A DNA stretch of 36,510 nt from UBA817 sp049889215 (GCA_049889215.1 JBMHDV010000015.1:1-36510), one strand, 5' to 3'; positions 1 through 8,258 are shown, counted from the stretch's first letter. Program-made: numbers and translations. The notes: a model not told the origin generated them from the sequence alone.

Positions 1-36
1 TCGCCAGGGTTCCCTAACCCTACAATGAGTTTTAAA

Positions 37-1329
37 TTAGAGTCCGACACGAATAACGGCTTCGATGGCGTCCGTTACTGGCATATCCAACAACGATGTT
101 TTTAATTGGTTAAACACGCCTTCGTTGGTAACATCCGTTAAAATTACCACCTGAGCGTGGCCACCCGAGTTTTCTTTTTGAATGATGTTTCGAATATTAA
201 TATTCGCTGTTTTAAATGCCGTTGTAATGGCTTCCAATGCACCCGCTTCATCTTTAACCGCCAAACGCACATAAAACTGAGTGTCATTTTTATCAATGGC
301 CACCACGGTTGCTTTATCAATTTTTGTTTCTAGATTTCGTCGTGAATGGTGCGTATAAATATCAAACGCGATGTCCAAAATATCCGACATAACCGCAGAA
401 CCAGTCGGCAAACTACCTGCACCTTTTCCGTAAATCATCGATTCTCCAACCATGTTCCCGGTTGAATAAATGGCATTAAACTCATTACGAACCGTTGCTA
501 ACGGGTGATCCGACGGAATCGCCGTGGGGTAAACAGCCGCAAAAACACCGTCATCCACACGCTTGGCCTTCGCAATTAAACGCACCCGATAGCCAAGCTC
601 ATCCAAATACTGAATGTCTTTTAGCTGAATTTGATCAATGCCTTCATAAAACACATCGTCAATTTGAATGTTTAACTTTAATGCTACCGCCGTTAAAATC
701 ACAATTTTATACGCCGCATCCAACCCAGACACATCCGCTGTCGGATCAGCTTCCGCAAATCCTAAATCCTGCGCCTGCTTTAATACATCGGCAAACTCCT
801 GCTTATCTTCAAACAATTTGGTTAATATAAAATTGGTTGTGCCATTTAAAATCCCGTACACCGATTCGATCTCATTAGCAGAATAACCCACCTTAAACGA
901 CTTAATAATCGGAATACCGCCACCCACCGATGCCTCAAAAAAGATATCAACATCGTTCTGTTTAGCTAAGTCAAAAAATGTTTTTTTATGCTTGGCAATC
1001 AACTCTTTATTGGCCGTTACAACATATTTTTTATGCTTCAATGCTTCAGTAATGTAATCATAAGCAGGTGTTTCACCACCAATTACTTCAACAACAATAT
1101 CAATTTCAGGATCCGTTAAAATATCATTCACATCGGTGGTTAGCGCCGCACCATTGGCCAATTCCTTATACTTATCGACGTTTCGAACACAGATGGTTTT
1201 AATGTGAACCCCTTGCCCAAGACGATCTTGAATCATGCCTTGATTGGTTTTAACAATTGAATGAACGCCCTGGCCCACATTGCCAAATCCAATGAGTCCT
1301 AGCGTGATTGATGATTTAGTTGAATCCAT
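37..1329 (-). CDS. hom: Homoserine dehydrogenase
   Basis: NAD(P)-dependent oxidoreductase that reduces aspartate semialdehyde to homoserine, the branch point toward threonine and methionine. The N-terminus has a Rossmann GFGNVGQGV loop at about residues 15-23. The middle carries the family signature GILNGTTNFILTKL, and the C-terminal ~80 residues read as an ACT domain (FYVRLAVKDEAGALEAI), the usual site of allosteric feedback. The 430 aa length is normal for the monofunctional ACT-bearing form; no aspartokinase is fused. The ATG start lies 6 nt after a TATACT hexamer and has no Shine-Dalgarno, so the message may be leaderless. It stands alone here, divergent from the 1487 gene. Confidence 0.95.
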   Translation of the reverse strand: MDSTKSSITLGLIGFGNVGQGVHSIVKTNQGMIQDRLGQGVHIKTICVRNVDKYKELANGAALTTDVNDILTDPEIDIVVEVIGGETPAYDYITEALKHKKYVVTANKELIAKHKKTFFDLAKQNDVDIFFEASVGGGIPIIKSFKVGYSANEIESVYGILNGTTNFILTKLFEDKQEFADVLKQAQDLGFAEADPTADVSGLDAAYKIVILTAVALKLNIQIDDVFYEGIDQIQLKDIQYLDELGYRVRLIAKAKRVDDGVFAAVYPTAIPSDHPLATVRNEFNAIYSTGNMVGESMIYGKGAGSLPTGSAVMSDILDIAFDIYTHHSRRNLETKIDKATVVAIDKNDTQFYVRLAVKDEAGALEAITTAFKTANINIRNIIQKENSGGHAQVVILTDVTNEGVFNQLKTSLLDMPVTDAIEAVIRVGL

Positions 1330-1335
1330 GTCAAA

Positions 1336-1341
1336 AGTATA
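1336..1341 (-). promoter_or_regulatory. -10 hexamer of hom, probably leaderless
   Basis: On the minus strand TATACT lies 6 nt before the ATG at 1329. A normal +1 would fall on or next to the start codon. No purine-rich ribosome binding site is present. The -35 region is only weakly recognisable (TTTTGA at a 16-nt spacing). Confidence 0.5.
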
Positions 1342-1439
1342 ACAAAGAAGCCAAAACTCAAAAAGAGCTGTTCCACCAAAACGAACATGAGCTGTTGCAA
1401 AACAGTAGCTTTAGTCAATTAAACTAAACCGAACGAAAT

Positions 1440-1479
1440 TTGACGCCAGATTAGAATGAGTCTAAAATTAGATGAGGTG
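1440..1479 (+). promoter_or_regulatory. Sigma70-like promoter and RBS of the 1487 gene
   Basis: TTGACG at 1440-1445, a 17-nt spacer and TAAAAT at 1463-1468 form a good housekeeping-type promoter. A GAGGTG Shine-Dalgarno at 1474-1479 is 7 nt from the ATG at 1487. This leadered layout differs from the leaderless pattern of the core operons. Confidence 0.55.
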
Positions 1480-1486
1480 ATTTAAT

Positions 1487-2917
1487 ATGGATCAGTTAAC
1501 CCAAATACATTTTTTACTCAAAAAAATAATACCCCATACATCAGAACCCGTCAGATTTCAGGCTAGTGATATTAAAAAAACAGAAAATACGGGTGGGGCA
1601 CCTGCATCAAGTGCAGCAAAAAAACCCGATCAACTAATTGATAAAAAAGGGAAAAAGTTATCCAAATTAATTGATAAGTTTAGCACAGCGCCTATAGATT
1701 ATTTTCACACTGGGGATGCTTTTAAAACACTGACTAAAAAAATTGATGTTCTTCTAAACGGGCTCACTAAAGATCAAAAAAAACACATCATAAATAGGCA
1801 AGGGCCTAAATCTGGAAGAACATCGCTTCATTACCTTATTAAAAAAGCAGAAACTGAACTTAAAACCTTTAAAAAAGAGGACCTAAAAAACTATTTCAAG
1901 GCATTACGGCACGGCAGGGGAAACAATGTCAGTATATCCAATTTAAAACTATTATTATGGCACAAAGGTATATCTAGTTTATTTGAAAAGCTTGTTGCAC
2001 TCGGTGGGGATTTAGAAATTAAAGATAAAGATAATAATTCGGTTTCTCGTAGCATGCGTAAAAACATAGATTTAGATTTCTTACTTATCGCCCACAAAAT
2101 TCCCCAAAACAAAAATATTACGGACGTATTTAGGTTCCCCTTATTAACCGAAAGTTTAATGAGTAACGTTACCGTCACCGGTGGACAAACGTTTGAAAAT
2201 AGCATCATCAATAACGTTTGGGTGTTTGGCCCAGGGTCTGAACCTGAACGAAATCAATCACCACAAATGGAAGAACTTATTGCGGCCTGCCCAACGGCAA
2301 GCTTTTTAGCTTTAGATGAAAATACAGAAGTACTTGACCACGTTAAAAACATTATAAACAGCAAAAGGTTTGAAAATGGAAATGAAATATTCCCTAGGTT
2401 GTCAGATAATCATCGAGAAAATGAAAGATACCGAACTCGATTAAAAACAAATTTTCAATCAAGTGAAAAAAATGTAGCTGTTCATAAAACAGTATTGCAA
2501 TGGGAGCCGAAATATTTTAATGTTTTAAACCAGCTGTTTGTTAAACCAGATGTTATTGTTGCAACAAAAGTATTGAGCTATGTGATGCAAACATCAAAAA
2601 AACATCACACTATTGAGTACAATCAATCTGTATTAAAGAGCATACTGCAATGTTTACAGCCCAATGGTCGCTTAATTTTAGATTATACAGCCATAAGAAT
2701 GATGTTATGTTTAGGTCATGATGAACCACTCAAACCAGAAGACATTCACAGGTTTATTCATGGTAGTACAAGAAGGAATAAATATGTAAAAATTGCCACA
2801 ATAACAAATTTAAACTCACGTGGAGGACTTGAAGACAAGATGACATTTCCAATTTTTCAAACAGGAAAAGGTTACTGTTATCGGGATTCTCGCCCTTTTA
2901 TTGAAATTGGAATTTAA
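1487..2917 (+). CDS. Ankyrin-like plus methyltransferase-like protein of unknown role
   Basis: Not recognised as a named family. The 476 aa protein has a Lys-rich, low-complexity N-terminus with a GGAPASSAA linker (about 36-44). Residues 110-185 contain ankyrin-like pieces: GRTSLHYLI, then LFEKLVALGGDLEIKDKDNNS, which matches the ankyrin helix-turn-loop pattern. The C-terminal half resembles a class I SAM methyltransferase: VWVFGPGSEPE at about 244-254 as the glycine-rich motif I, FLALDEN with Asp277 after strand 2, PDVIVATKVLSYVM at about 354-367, and LQPNGRLILDY at about 390-400. No signal peptide or membrane segment is seen. It has its own promoter and RBS and is convergent with the GHKL ATPase gene. 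An effector or toxin-like role is possible but only inferred; the methyltransferase reading is moderate and the substrate unknown. Confidence 0.7.
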   Translation: MDQLTQIHFLLKKIIPHTSEPVRFQASDIKKTENTGGAPASSAAKKPDQLIDKKGKKLSKLIDKFSTAPIDYFHTGDAFKTLTKKIDVLLNGLTKDQKKHIINRQGPKSGRTSLHYLIKKAETELKTFKKEDLKNYFKALRHGRGNNVSISNLKLLLWHKGISSLFEKLVALGGDLEIKDKDNNSVSRSMRKNIDLDFLLIAHKIPQNKNITDVFRFPLLTESLMSNVTVTGGQTFENSIINNVWVFGPGSEPERNQSPQMEELIAACPTASFLALDENTEVLDHVKNIINSKRFENGNEIFPRLSDNHRENERYRTRLKTNFQSSEKNVAVHKTVLQWEPKYFNVLNQLFVKPDVIVATKVLSYVMQTSKKHHTIEYNQSVLKSILQCLQPNGRLILDYTAIRMMLCLGHDEPLKPEDIHRFIHGSTRRNKYVKIATITNLNSRGGLEDKMTFPIFQTGKGYCYRDSRPFIEIGI

Positions 2918-3035
2918 AGACTAATACTAGTTTTATCCACCAAATCCATCACAAAATATTAAGATGGTTTCAGCGATGAATTAAACTCAGGTTGCGCACG
3001 CATCAGATAAAATATAAATAAACGAAACTAAAAAG

Positions 3036-3815
3036 TTAAGAAATATTACAACAACCTGCAGAATTTCTAAGCGGTAATAAGAGCTCCACGGTTGCACCAG
3101 TCACTAATTCATGAACATGATTACTTAGTGTTAATAAGCCACCTAACCGTACAGCATCAACCTGCAATAATCTTAATCCTTGCCCACCAGTACTATTTTC
3201 AGAAACCTTTGGCTTACCTGTCTTACCAAACGTAAAACCTCCACCATTGTCCTCATAATAGACCCGAATATCAGTCCCGCGAATCGTAACCGAAAACCGC
3301 CAAAATGTGTCTCGAGCATATTTTGCCGCATTAAAGGTTGTCTCAAAAATAACTCGAATCATTAAACATCGTTGTTCGTAGGAATAATCATTAAATCGGA
3401 TGCCATCGCCAACAATAAAATCATAAGTGGACATATTTACTCCACGGTCCATTCGGACAAAATTAATTAATTTTTGAATATCTTCTTTCCAATTATTGCA
3501 AAACACATGTTTATTTTCACCTAAAGCTATAAACTCAAAAACATTGATAAGAAACATGAACAGATCTTTAGAATATAAAATTAGAGTCAGTTCGTTTGCC
3601 TTTAATTTTTGTTTAAAGTTTTCAATGAAAGCCTCTAAATCCTGTTTAGTTTTAGGAGAATTTTCACTGCGTCTTTCATTGTCTGGAAAACAATAGCCAA
3701 ACATCGCATACATATTACCCAAATCATGTTGAAGCCCATTTTTTTTTTCATTCAATGCCCAATCAAATGATGTTGCAACCGTCTTTTTCAAACTACCATT
3801 CACAGTGATCAACAA
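3036..3815 (-). CDS. Soluble histidine-kinase-like (GHKL) ATPase, 5' end frameshifted
   Basis: Residues about 150-250 form a HATPase_c domain: N box FETTFNAAKYA (Asn162), G1 box YEDNGGGF (Asp189), G2 box GGQGLRLLQVDAVRLGG. Near the N-terminus LQHDLGNMYAMFGYC resembles a DHp H box, with His30 followed by Asp and, three residues on, Asn. A phosphotransfer histidine is therefore plausible, but no sensor, transmembrane or receiver domain exists. The open frame begins at a TTG at 3815 with no RBS. A well-formed start (ATG 3861 with AGGTGG 6 nt upstream) lies in another frame, and removing one A from the A8 run at 3828-3835 would join them into a 274 aa protein. No partner response regulator is in the window. 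It could also be an anti-sigma or partner-switching kinase. Confidence 0.75.
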   Translation of the reverse strand: MLITVNGSLKKTVATSFDWALNEKKNGLQHDLGNMYAMFGYCFPDNERRSENSPKTKQDLEAFIENFKQKLKANELTLILYSKDLFMFLINVFEFIALGENKHVFCNNWKEDIQKLINFVRMDRGVNMSTYDFIVGDGIRFNDYSYEQRCLMIRVIFETTFNAAKYARDTFWRFSVTIRGTDIRVYYEDNGGGFTFGKTGKPKVSENSTGGQGLRLLQVDAVRLGGLLTLSNHVHELVTGATVELLLPLRNSAGCCNIS

Positions 3816-3861
3816 TAAAACGGCCCATTTTTTTTAATGCATTTACCAGCTTTAATCTCAT
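3793..3861 (-). other. Probable true 5' end of the GHKL ATPase, out of frame
   Basis: An ATG at 3861 sits 6 nt after AGGTGG (3868-3873) and opens a 22-codon frame starting MRLKLVNALKK. That frame crosses an A8 run (plus-strand T8 at 3828-3835) and stops at 3793. With one A fewer it reads on as KKWAVLLLITV straight into the ATPase. This may be a sequencing indel, a real inactivating or phase-variable frameshift, or transcriptional slippage on A8; the sequence alone cannot decide. Confidence 0.6.
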
Positions 3862-3909
3862 GCCATACCACCTTTAATTAAATTTAACTTAATTTTAACT
3901 TGGCGCAAA

Positions 3910-6132
3910 TTAGTTTGGCAAGACTGTGCGAGCTTTGGACTCCCCATCATACGCTGAAATAACACCCGCCTCTTCAAGTTCATCCATCAGCCGTGCTGCA
4001 CGATTATAGCCAATGCGTAATTTACGCTGCAAATACGATGTGGATGCATACTGCGTGGACTGGATCATTTCTTTGGCTTGATTAAACAAAGCATCACGAT
4101 CAGAATCTTCACTCGATCCAGCAGCGGCGTCCTCCGTTTCTGGCTCCACATCCATAATTTCGTTCACATAGTTAGGGCCACCTTGCCGCTTAATAAAACC
4201 AACCACGGCGTTCACTTCTTTTTCTGACACAAACACCCCTTGCACTCGATCCGGCTTCGATGCCCCAACAGGCATGTATAACATGTCCCCACGGCCCAAT
4301 AACTTTTCAGCGCCGGCCATATCCAATACCGTTCGAGAATCCACTTGGGATTGCACTGCAAACGAAATTCGTGATGGCACGTTCGCTTTAATTAAACCAG
4401 TAACAACATTAACACTGGGTCGCTGAGTCGCAATCACCAAATGAATCCCAGTCGCTCTGGCCATTTGGGCCAACCGACAAATGGTATTTTCAACTTCTTG
4501 CGATGCCACCATCATTAAGTCAGCAAATTCATCAATAATCACAACAATATACGGAATGGGCTTTAACGAAGGGTCCTCCGATTCTTTGGCCATCGCATTA
4601 AACCCAGCCAAGTCTTTCACGCCATGCTCAGTAAACAGTTCATAACGGCGTTCCATTTCTGCCAACGCCCACTGCTTTAATGTCGCCGCAGCTTTATGAG
4701 GATTGGTTACAACTGGTGCTAGCAGATGCGGGATATCTGAATATAAACTCAATTCAACTTTTTTAGGGTCAATCATCAAAAACTTAACCTCATCAGGCGT
4801 TGCCTTCATTAAAATAGATAAAATAATGGCGTTCACACAGACACTTTTTCCAGACCCTGTTGATCCAGCCACTAAAATGTGCGGCATCTTATTTAAATTC
4901 ATCGTAACGCCCTCGCCTGTAATGCGCTGACCCAAAATACACTCCAATGGTAACTCAGAGTTAAAAAATGTTTTAGGGTTAATAATGGAACGCAAGTTCA
5001 GCGGTGCAATATCCGCATTGGGAACTTCGATTCCTACCAAGGCCTTTCCTGGAATTGGGGCCTCAATTCGCAATGTCGGCACAGCCAACTTTAGTGCGAT
5101 GTCCTGATTTAAATTGGTAATCTTACTAATTTTTACCCCTTCACCAGGTTGCAACTCAAATCGGCTCACCGATGGACCAATGGTCACATTCACCACTTTC
5201 GCACTGACATTAAAGCTATCAAGCGCCATTTCCAATATTTTGGCTTTATTGCGCATGTCGTCTTCGATTTGTTTGGCATTGGTGGTACGTGGTTTGGTTA
5301 ACAAATCCAATGGGGGCAAAATATACCCTTCATGGGACACATCCTCAGCCTGGGGTGTCATGTCTTTTGTTTCTGGAATATCTTCCAATACCACCGTTTG
5401 TGCATTAATCACATCCAACGGTGCTGCAGGAACCGGCTCTGGCTCTGGAATAACATCCTCTTTAATTCGCTTTAGTGCTAAGTCATCCTTCTTTTTACGC
5501 AATTGTATTTTTGACTTCTTATATTTTAATTTAGGTTTTGGTTGATCGTAAAACAAGCGATATTTTAATGCAGTCAAACGGGATGCAATGTCCAATGATT
5601 TAGGCTCTTTTATTGTTGAGAGAAGTTGAGCTAACGATAATTGAAACAACAAACCACCAAAAATACCCGCAAATGAAAGACAAAAGAAACGTACTCCAAA
5701 CTGACCAAAAATAGCCGCTCCATACTGAATCATTAACCCCGACAATGTGACTGGTATTTCGCCATGCAATAACAGTGTTTTATGATCAAAAAAAGAATCA
5801 ATAAAGGTCAATCCAAAAAATGAAAACAGACACAAATACGCAATGTAAGGCTTAAAAAATAATTGCTTTGACCGAATCAATATTGGACTCGTCAAAAATA
5901 ATACCCATGGCAATAAAGACACAGCATCCCCCACAAACCAAAAGCCAACCTGCTGAACCAATTGCCCGAATGGGCCCATCAACTGTTGTGAATAAATCGA
6001 AAAGAAAATTACCAGACCAAAAATAAGCTGAGCAACAAATACCAAGTCCAAAAAGGTTGCACTCAAAGGCTTTGAGGGCTCAGGCTTGCTTAATTTTGAT
6101 CGCTTCGAATGTTGTTTTTTTGTTTTACTCAC
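3910..6132 (-). CDS. ftsK: DNA translocase FtsK/SpoIIIE
   Basis: Membrane-anchored hexameric motor that pumps chromosome termini through the division septum. Residues 1-175 have a basic tail and about four hydrophobic segments. About 200-270 is a short charged, Pro-rich linker. The motor domain has Walker A GSTGSGKS at about 424-431 and Walker B VVIIDEFADLM at about 531-541, followed by the conserved ATQRPSVNVVTG. The C-terminal ~60 residues (SYLQRKLRIGYNRAARLMDE) are the winged-helix gamma domain that reads KOPS-type sequences. At ~740 aa it has a short linker, more like SpoIIIE than E. coli FtsK. A GTG at 6132 is preferred over the preceding TTG because it lies 7 nt after TATAAT. It appears monocistronic. 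Confidence 0.96.
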   Translation of the reverse strand: MSKTKKQHSKRSKLSKPEPSKPLSATFLDLVFVAQLIFGLVIFFSIYSQQLMGPFGQLVQQVGFWFVGDAVSLLPWVLFLTSPILIRSKQLFFKPYIAYLCLFSFFGLTFIDSFFDHKTLLLHGEIPVTLSGLMIQYGAAIFGQFGVRFFCLSFAGIFGGLLFQLSLAQLLSTIKEPKSLDIASRLTALKYRLFYDQPKPKLKYKKSKIQLRKKKDDLALKRIKEDVIPEPEPVPAAPLDVINAQTVVLEDIPETKDMTPQAEDVSHEGYILPPLDLLTKPRTTNAKQIEDDMRNKAKILEMALDSFNVSAKVVNVTIGPSVSRFELQPGEGVKISKITNLNQDIALKLAVPTLRIEAPIPGKALVGIEVPNADIAPLNLRSIINPKTFFNSELPLECILGQRITGEGVTMNLNKMPHILVAGSTGSGKSVCVNAIILSILMKATPDEVKFLMIDPKKVELSLYSDIPHLLAPVVTNPHKAAATLKQWALAEMERRYELFTEHGVKDLAGFNAMAKESEDPSLKPIPYIVVIIDEFADLMMVASQEVENTICRLAQMARATGIHLVIATQRPSVNVVTGLIKANVPSRISFAVQSQVDSRTVLDMAGAEKLLGRGDMLYMPVGASKPDRVQGVFVSEKEVNAVVGFIKRQGGPNYVNEIMDVEPETEDAAAGSSEDSDRDALFNQAKEMIQSTQYASTSYLQRKLRIGYNRAARLMDELEEAGVISAYDGESKARTVLPN

Positions 6133-6139
6133 CAAAAAT

Positions 6140-6145
6140 ATTATA
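6140..6145 (-). promoter_or_regulatory. -10 hexamer of ftsK, probably leaderless
   Basis: A perfect TATAAT on the minus strand lies 7 nt before the GTG at 6132 and 4 nt before the TTG at 6135. No Shine-Dalgarno is present. The best -35 at 17-nt spacing is only TTTAAA. Confidence 0.55.
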
Positions 6146-6204
6146 CGTGAATTTTAAATGAATTTAAATGAATGTATTCGATTTCAAAAAATTAAAAACT
6201 CTGC

Positions 6205-6210
6205 TAAAAT
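6205..6210 (+). promoter_or_regulatory. -10 hexamer of the 6217 gene, probably leaderless
   Basis: TAAAAT ends 6 nt before the GTG at 6217. The nearby ATG at 6209 is out of frame and stops after three codons. There is no RBS. Confidence 0.4.
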
Positions 6211-6216
6211 GTCTGA

Positions 6217-6546
6217 GTGATAGATCAAGACCAAAACGAAGACCCAATAAAACGAATTATTAATCCCAAAAGTGGATTCTCTCTTTTCATTCGTAAATCA
6301 AATGACTCAGGTGCTATTTCACAAATTAGTACTGAAGAATCGTTTAGGCCATTTGATCTGGATGCATTTCAAGAGCAACAAAAGAGTGAAAAGATCAACG
6401 AAGAACTACAACAACTTAAAGAAACTAACTCGGCTTTAATTACGCAACTCAATCACACCAACCAGAAGTTGGATGCCCAATTCAAATTTTTTCGAACAAT
6501 TGCACTTATCGGGCTTGGAATCTTAACGTTGAGCGTATTGCTTTAA
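6217..6546 (+). CDS. Small coiled-coil, tail-anchored membrane protein, unknown function
   Basis: 109 aa from a GTG start. The first ~45 residues are polar. About 48-85 (QEQQKSEKINEELQQLKETN and on) form a likely coiled coil rich in Gln, Glu and Leu. The final ~18 residues (TIALIGLGILTLSVLL) are a single hydrophobic segment ending at the C-terminus, so the protein is probably tail-anchored with its coil in the cytoplasm. It is divergent from ftsK. Its last 24 nt overlap the 3' end of rluD on the other strand, which slightly raises the chance that the frame is spurious. The -10 element and the organised coil-plus-anchor layout argue it is real. Confidence 0.6.
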   Translation: MIDQDQNEDPIKRIINPKSGFSLFIRKSNDSGAISQISTEESFRPFDLDAFQEQQKSEKINEELQQLKETNSALITQLNHTNQKLDAQFKFFRTIALIGLGILTLSVLL

Positions 6547-7446
6547 TCGGTTACTTAACGGAACTGTGATTAAAACAGGATCGCCAGATGATGGATGCTT
6601 AAAACCCAGCCGATAACTTTGTAATAAATAACCATCATCACGTTGGGATTGCGAACTATACAGCGCATCGCCCAATACTGGGCATTGTAATGCCGCAAAA
6701 TGAACTCGGATTTGGTGGGTTCTACCGGTAATCAAATCAATGTCAACCAAACATGTATTCGTGGTTGCTTGAACAACCCGATAATTTGTAATTGCATCTT
6801 TTTCGGACCCAGATATGTAATGATGACAACTTTTTCGGGCGCGAATGGCACGATCCCTACCAATCGGTCGATCAATCACACCTTCCGGTGCTACGGGAAC
6901 CCCTTTCAAAATTGCAAAGTATGATTTCTGAACTGAACGATCTTTAAATTGCTCTTTTAAGGAATCATACGCCACTTTCGACTTGACCAACACCAAAACC
7001 CCCTCGGTAAATTGATCCAACCGATGCACAATCCCTGGCCGAATATTGTCCGATAAATACAATTGAATCCCTGCACGAAGTAAAATAGCGACCAAACTAT
7101 CTTGGTCATCTCCAGCCACATCATGCACAAGCAAGCCAGCTGGTTTATTTACAATAATGACATCATCATCATGATGCAAGATATCAATCTTAAATTGCTG
7201 CGTCTTCAAAAGGTCATGGCTATGTTCAAGTATTGGCAACGGCTCAGTACGTTCTACTTTGGGCAATACCACCTTAATGTGATCGCGGTTTACAACCTTT
7301 AATGAAGGCCTTACCCTCGCATTATTCACTTGTATCGCACCGGTTTGTATCAATACTTTCAATCGCTCCCTTGGAATCCCCAATGTAATTGCAAGATATC
7401 GGTCTAGTCGCTGAGTAACAAGAATAAAAACAGAGAAAGAAATCAT
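6523..7446 (-). CDS. rluD: RluA/RluD-family 23S rRNA pseudouridine synthase
   Basis: Isomerises specific uridines in rRNA, most likely in helix 69 if it is a true RluD; the exact target cannot be read from the sequence. An S4 RNA-binding domain (QRLDRYLAITLGIPRERLKV to about 60) precedes the catalytic domain. Family motif II GIVHRLDQFTEGVLVLVKS carries catalytic Asp144, and RTHQIRVHFAALQCPVLGD is also present. The motif has FTEG where many members have TSG. Length 307 aa is typical. The ATG overlaps the lspA stop by ATGA, making it the last gene of the hpf-gap-pgk operon. Confidence 0.93.
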   Translation of the reverse strand: MISFSVFILVTQRLDRYLAITLGIPRERLKVLIQTGAIQVNNARVRPSLKVVNRDHIKVVLPKVERTEPLPILEHSHDLLKTQQFKIDILHHDDDVIIVNKPAGLLVHDVAGDDQDSLVAILLRAGIQLYLSDNIRPGIVHRLDQFTEGVLVLVKSKVAYDSLKEQFKDRSVQKSYFAILKGVPVAPEGVIDRPIGRDRAIRARKSCHHYISGSEKDAITNYRVVQATTNTCLVDIDLITGRTHQIRVHFAALQCPVLGDALYSSQSQRDDGYLLQSYRLGFKHPSSGDPVLITVPLSNRLKQYAQR

Positions 7447-7892
7447 GCTTTTCTACGCATATAATCCAAGATACTTTGCAAAATTATTAATAGTATCCCG
7501 CAATTTAAAAGCATATCTGCAACATTAAAAACTGGCAAAATATGAATATTTATAAAATCAGTAACACGACCAAAAAGTAAACGATCAAACGTATTCCCCA
7601 GAGCTCCGGCCAATAAGCAGCCAACTGCAACAGAGTCCATCTTTGTTTTAACCAAATCACGTAAGGAGTATAGTAAGAAAGCAATTGCGGCCACACCTAA
7701 GAAAGTCAATACTTGAGTATGGTCTGAAAAAATCCCCCATGCAGCACCTTTATTAAATACCAAATCAAAACGAATCACGCCAAAATCAACGGATTGTGTC
7801 ACTAAATAGTGGCGACTTATTGCTTTTGAAATCTGATCAAAAAAGAATCCAGTAATTGCTGTTAAGTAAACGATTCTAAAGCGCAAAAACAC
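7443..7892 (-). CDS. lspA: Lipoprotein signal peptidase (signal peptidase II)
   Basis: Aspartic protease of the inner membrane that cuts prolipoproteins before the lipidated cysteine, acting after Lgt, which is encoded at 33701. 149 aa with four hydrophobic segments. The catalytic aspartates are visible in GALGNTFDR (Asp103) and VFNVADM (Asp126), and FNKGAAWGIF is the conserved loop. The start is GTG at 7892, 3 nt after the stop of the DUF5665-like gene. It is coupled to rluD downstream by a 4-nt overlap, an lspA-rluD pairing common across bacteria. Confidence 0.95.
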   Translation of the reverse strand: MFLRFRIVYLTAITGFFFDQISKAISRHYLVTQSVDFGVIRFDLVFNKGAAWGIFSDHTQVLTFLGVAAIAFLLYSLRDLVKTKMDSVAVGCLLAGALGNTFDRLLFGRVTDFINIHILPVFNVADMLLNCGILLIILQSILDYMRRKA

Positions 7893-7895
7893 AAA

Positions 7896-8258
7896 TTATG
7901 ATCCAAAAATAACCGTATCAGACAACGATGCCAATACAATAATAATGATCAATAACACAGCTAAAGCAAACCCCAATCCCCGAACGAACCCAATAATAAA
8001 ATTAAGTCCCAATAATCGAGTTGGATTGGATATTAAGTGAACAATATCATCAAACTTAGATTCCGAAAATAATGCCATCATAAGTTTAAGCTCATGTCGA
8101 AGCTCTTTTACTTCAGGAAAGTAATCATCATCAATATCCTCGGGAGCAAAACCATCAAGCCCAGTCTTTTGAGAATCAAATTCTTTTTTAGCTAAAAACG
8201 CATCTGACCGAATAGCGGCTTGTTTTTCTTGAATCTTTTTCTCTAAATCATCTGTCAT
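7896..8258 (-). CDS. Small membrane protein, DUF5665-like
   Basis: 120 aa. The N-terminal ~65 residues are charged and acidic, with likely helical segments (DLEKKIQEKQAAIRSDAFLAKKEF). Residues about 80-113 (LLGLNFIIGFVRGLGFALAV and on) contain a conserved-looking NFxxGFxRGLGFAL motif leading into one hydrophobic span. The motif and layout resemble DUF5665 proteins of Firmicutes and related phyla, which have no established function; this is a recognition by eye. It overlaps the pgk stop by ATGA, and lspA follows 3 nt later, so it is translated as part of the operon. Confidence 0.75.
   Translation of the reverse strand: MTDDLEKKIQEKQAAIRSDAFLAKKEFDSQKTGLDGFAPEDIDDDYFPEVKELRHELKLMMALFSESKFDDIVHLISNPTRLLGLNFIIGFVRGLGFALAVLLIIIIVLASLSDTVIFGS

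Noticed and set aside
6..21. Hairpin AGGGTT-CCCT-AACCCT downstream of hom as a terminator
   Set aside because: The 6-bp stem is perfect, but on the minus strand it is followed by GGCGA and then the window edge, with no visible U-tract.
3862..3909. Shared AT-rich element (TAAAATTAAG) upstream of the GHKL gene and the 22907 gene
   Set aside because: A 10-mer of this AT-rich composition recurs easily by chance in intergenic DNA.
5114..5545. 143-codon open frame antisense to ftsK
   Set aside because: Shadow frame opposite the ftsK linker and motor; Ser/Thr/Leu-rich translation typical of antisense frames, no start signals.
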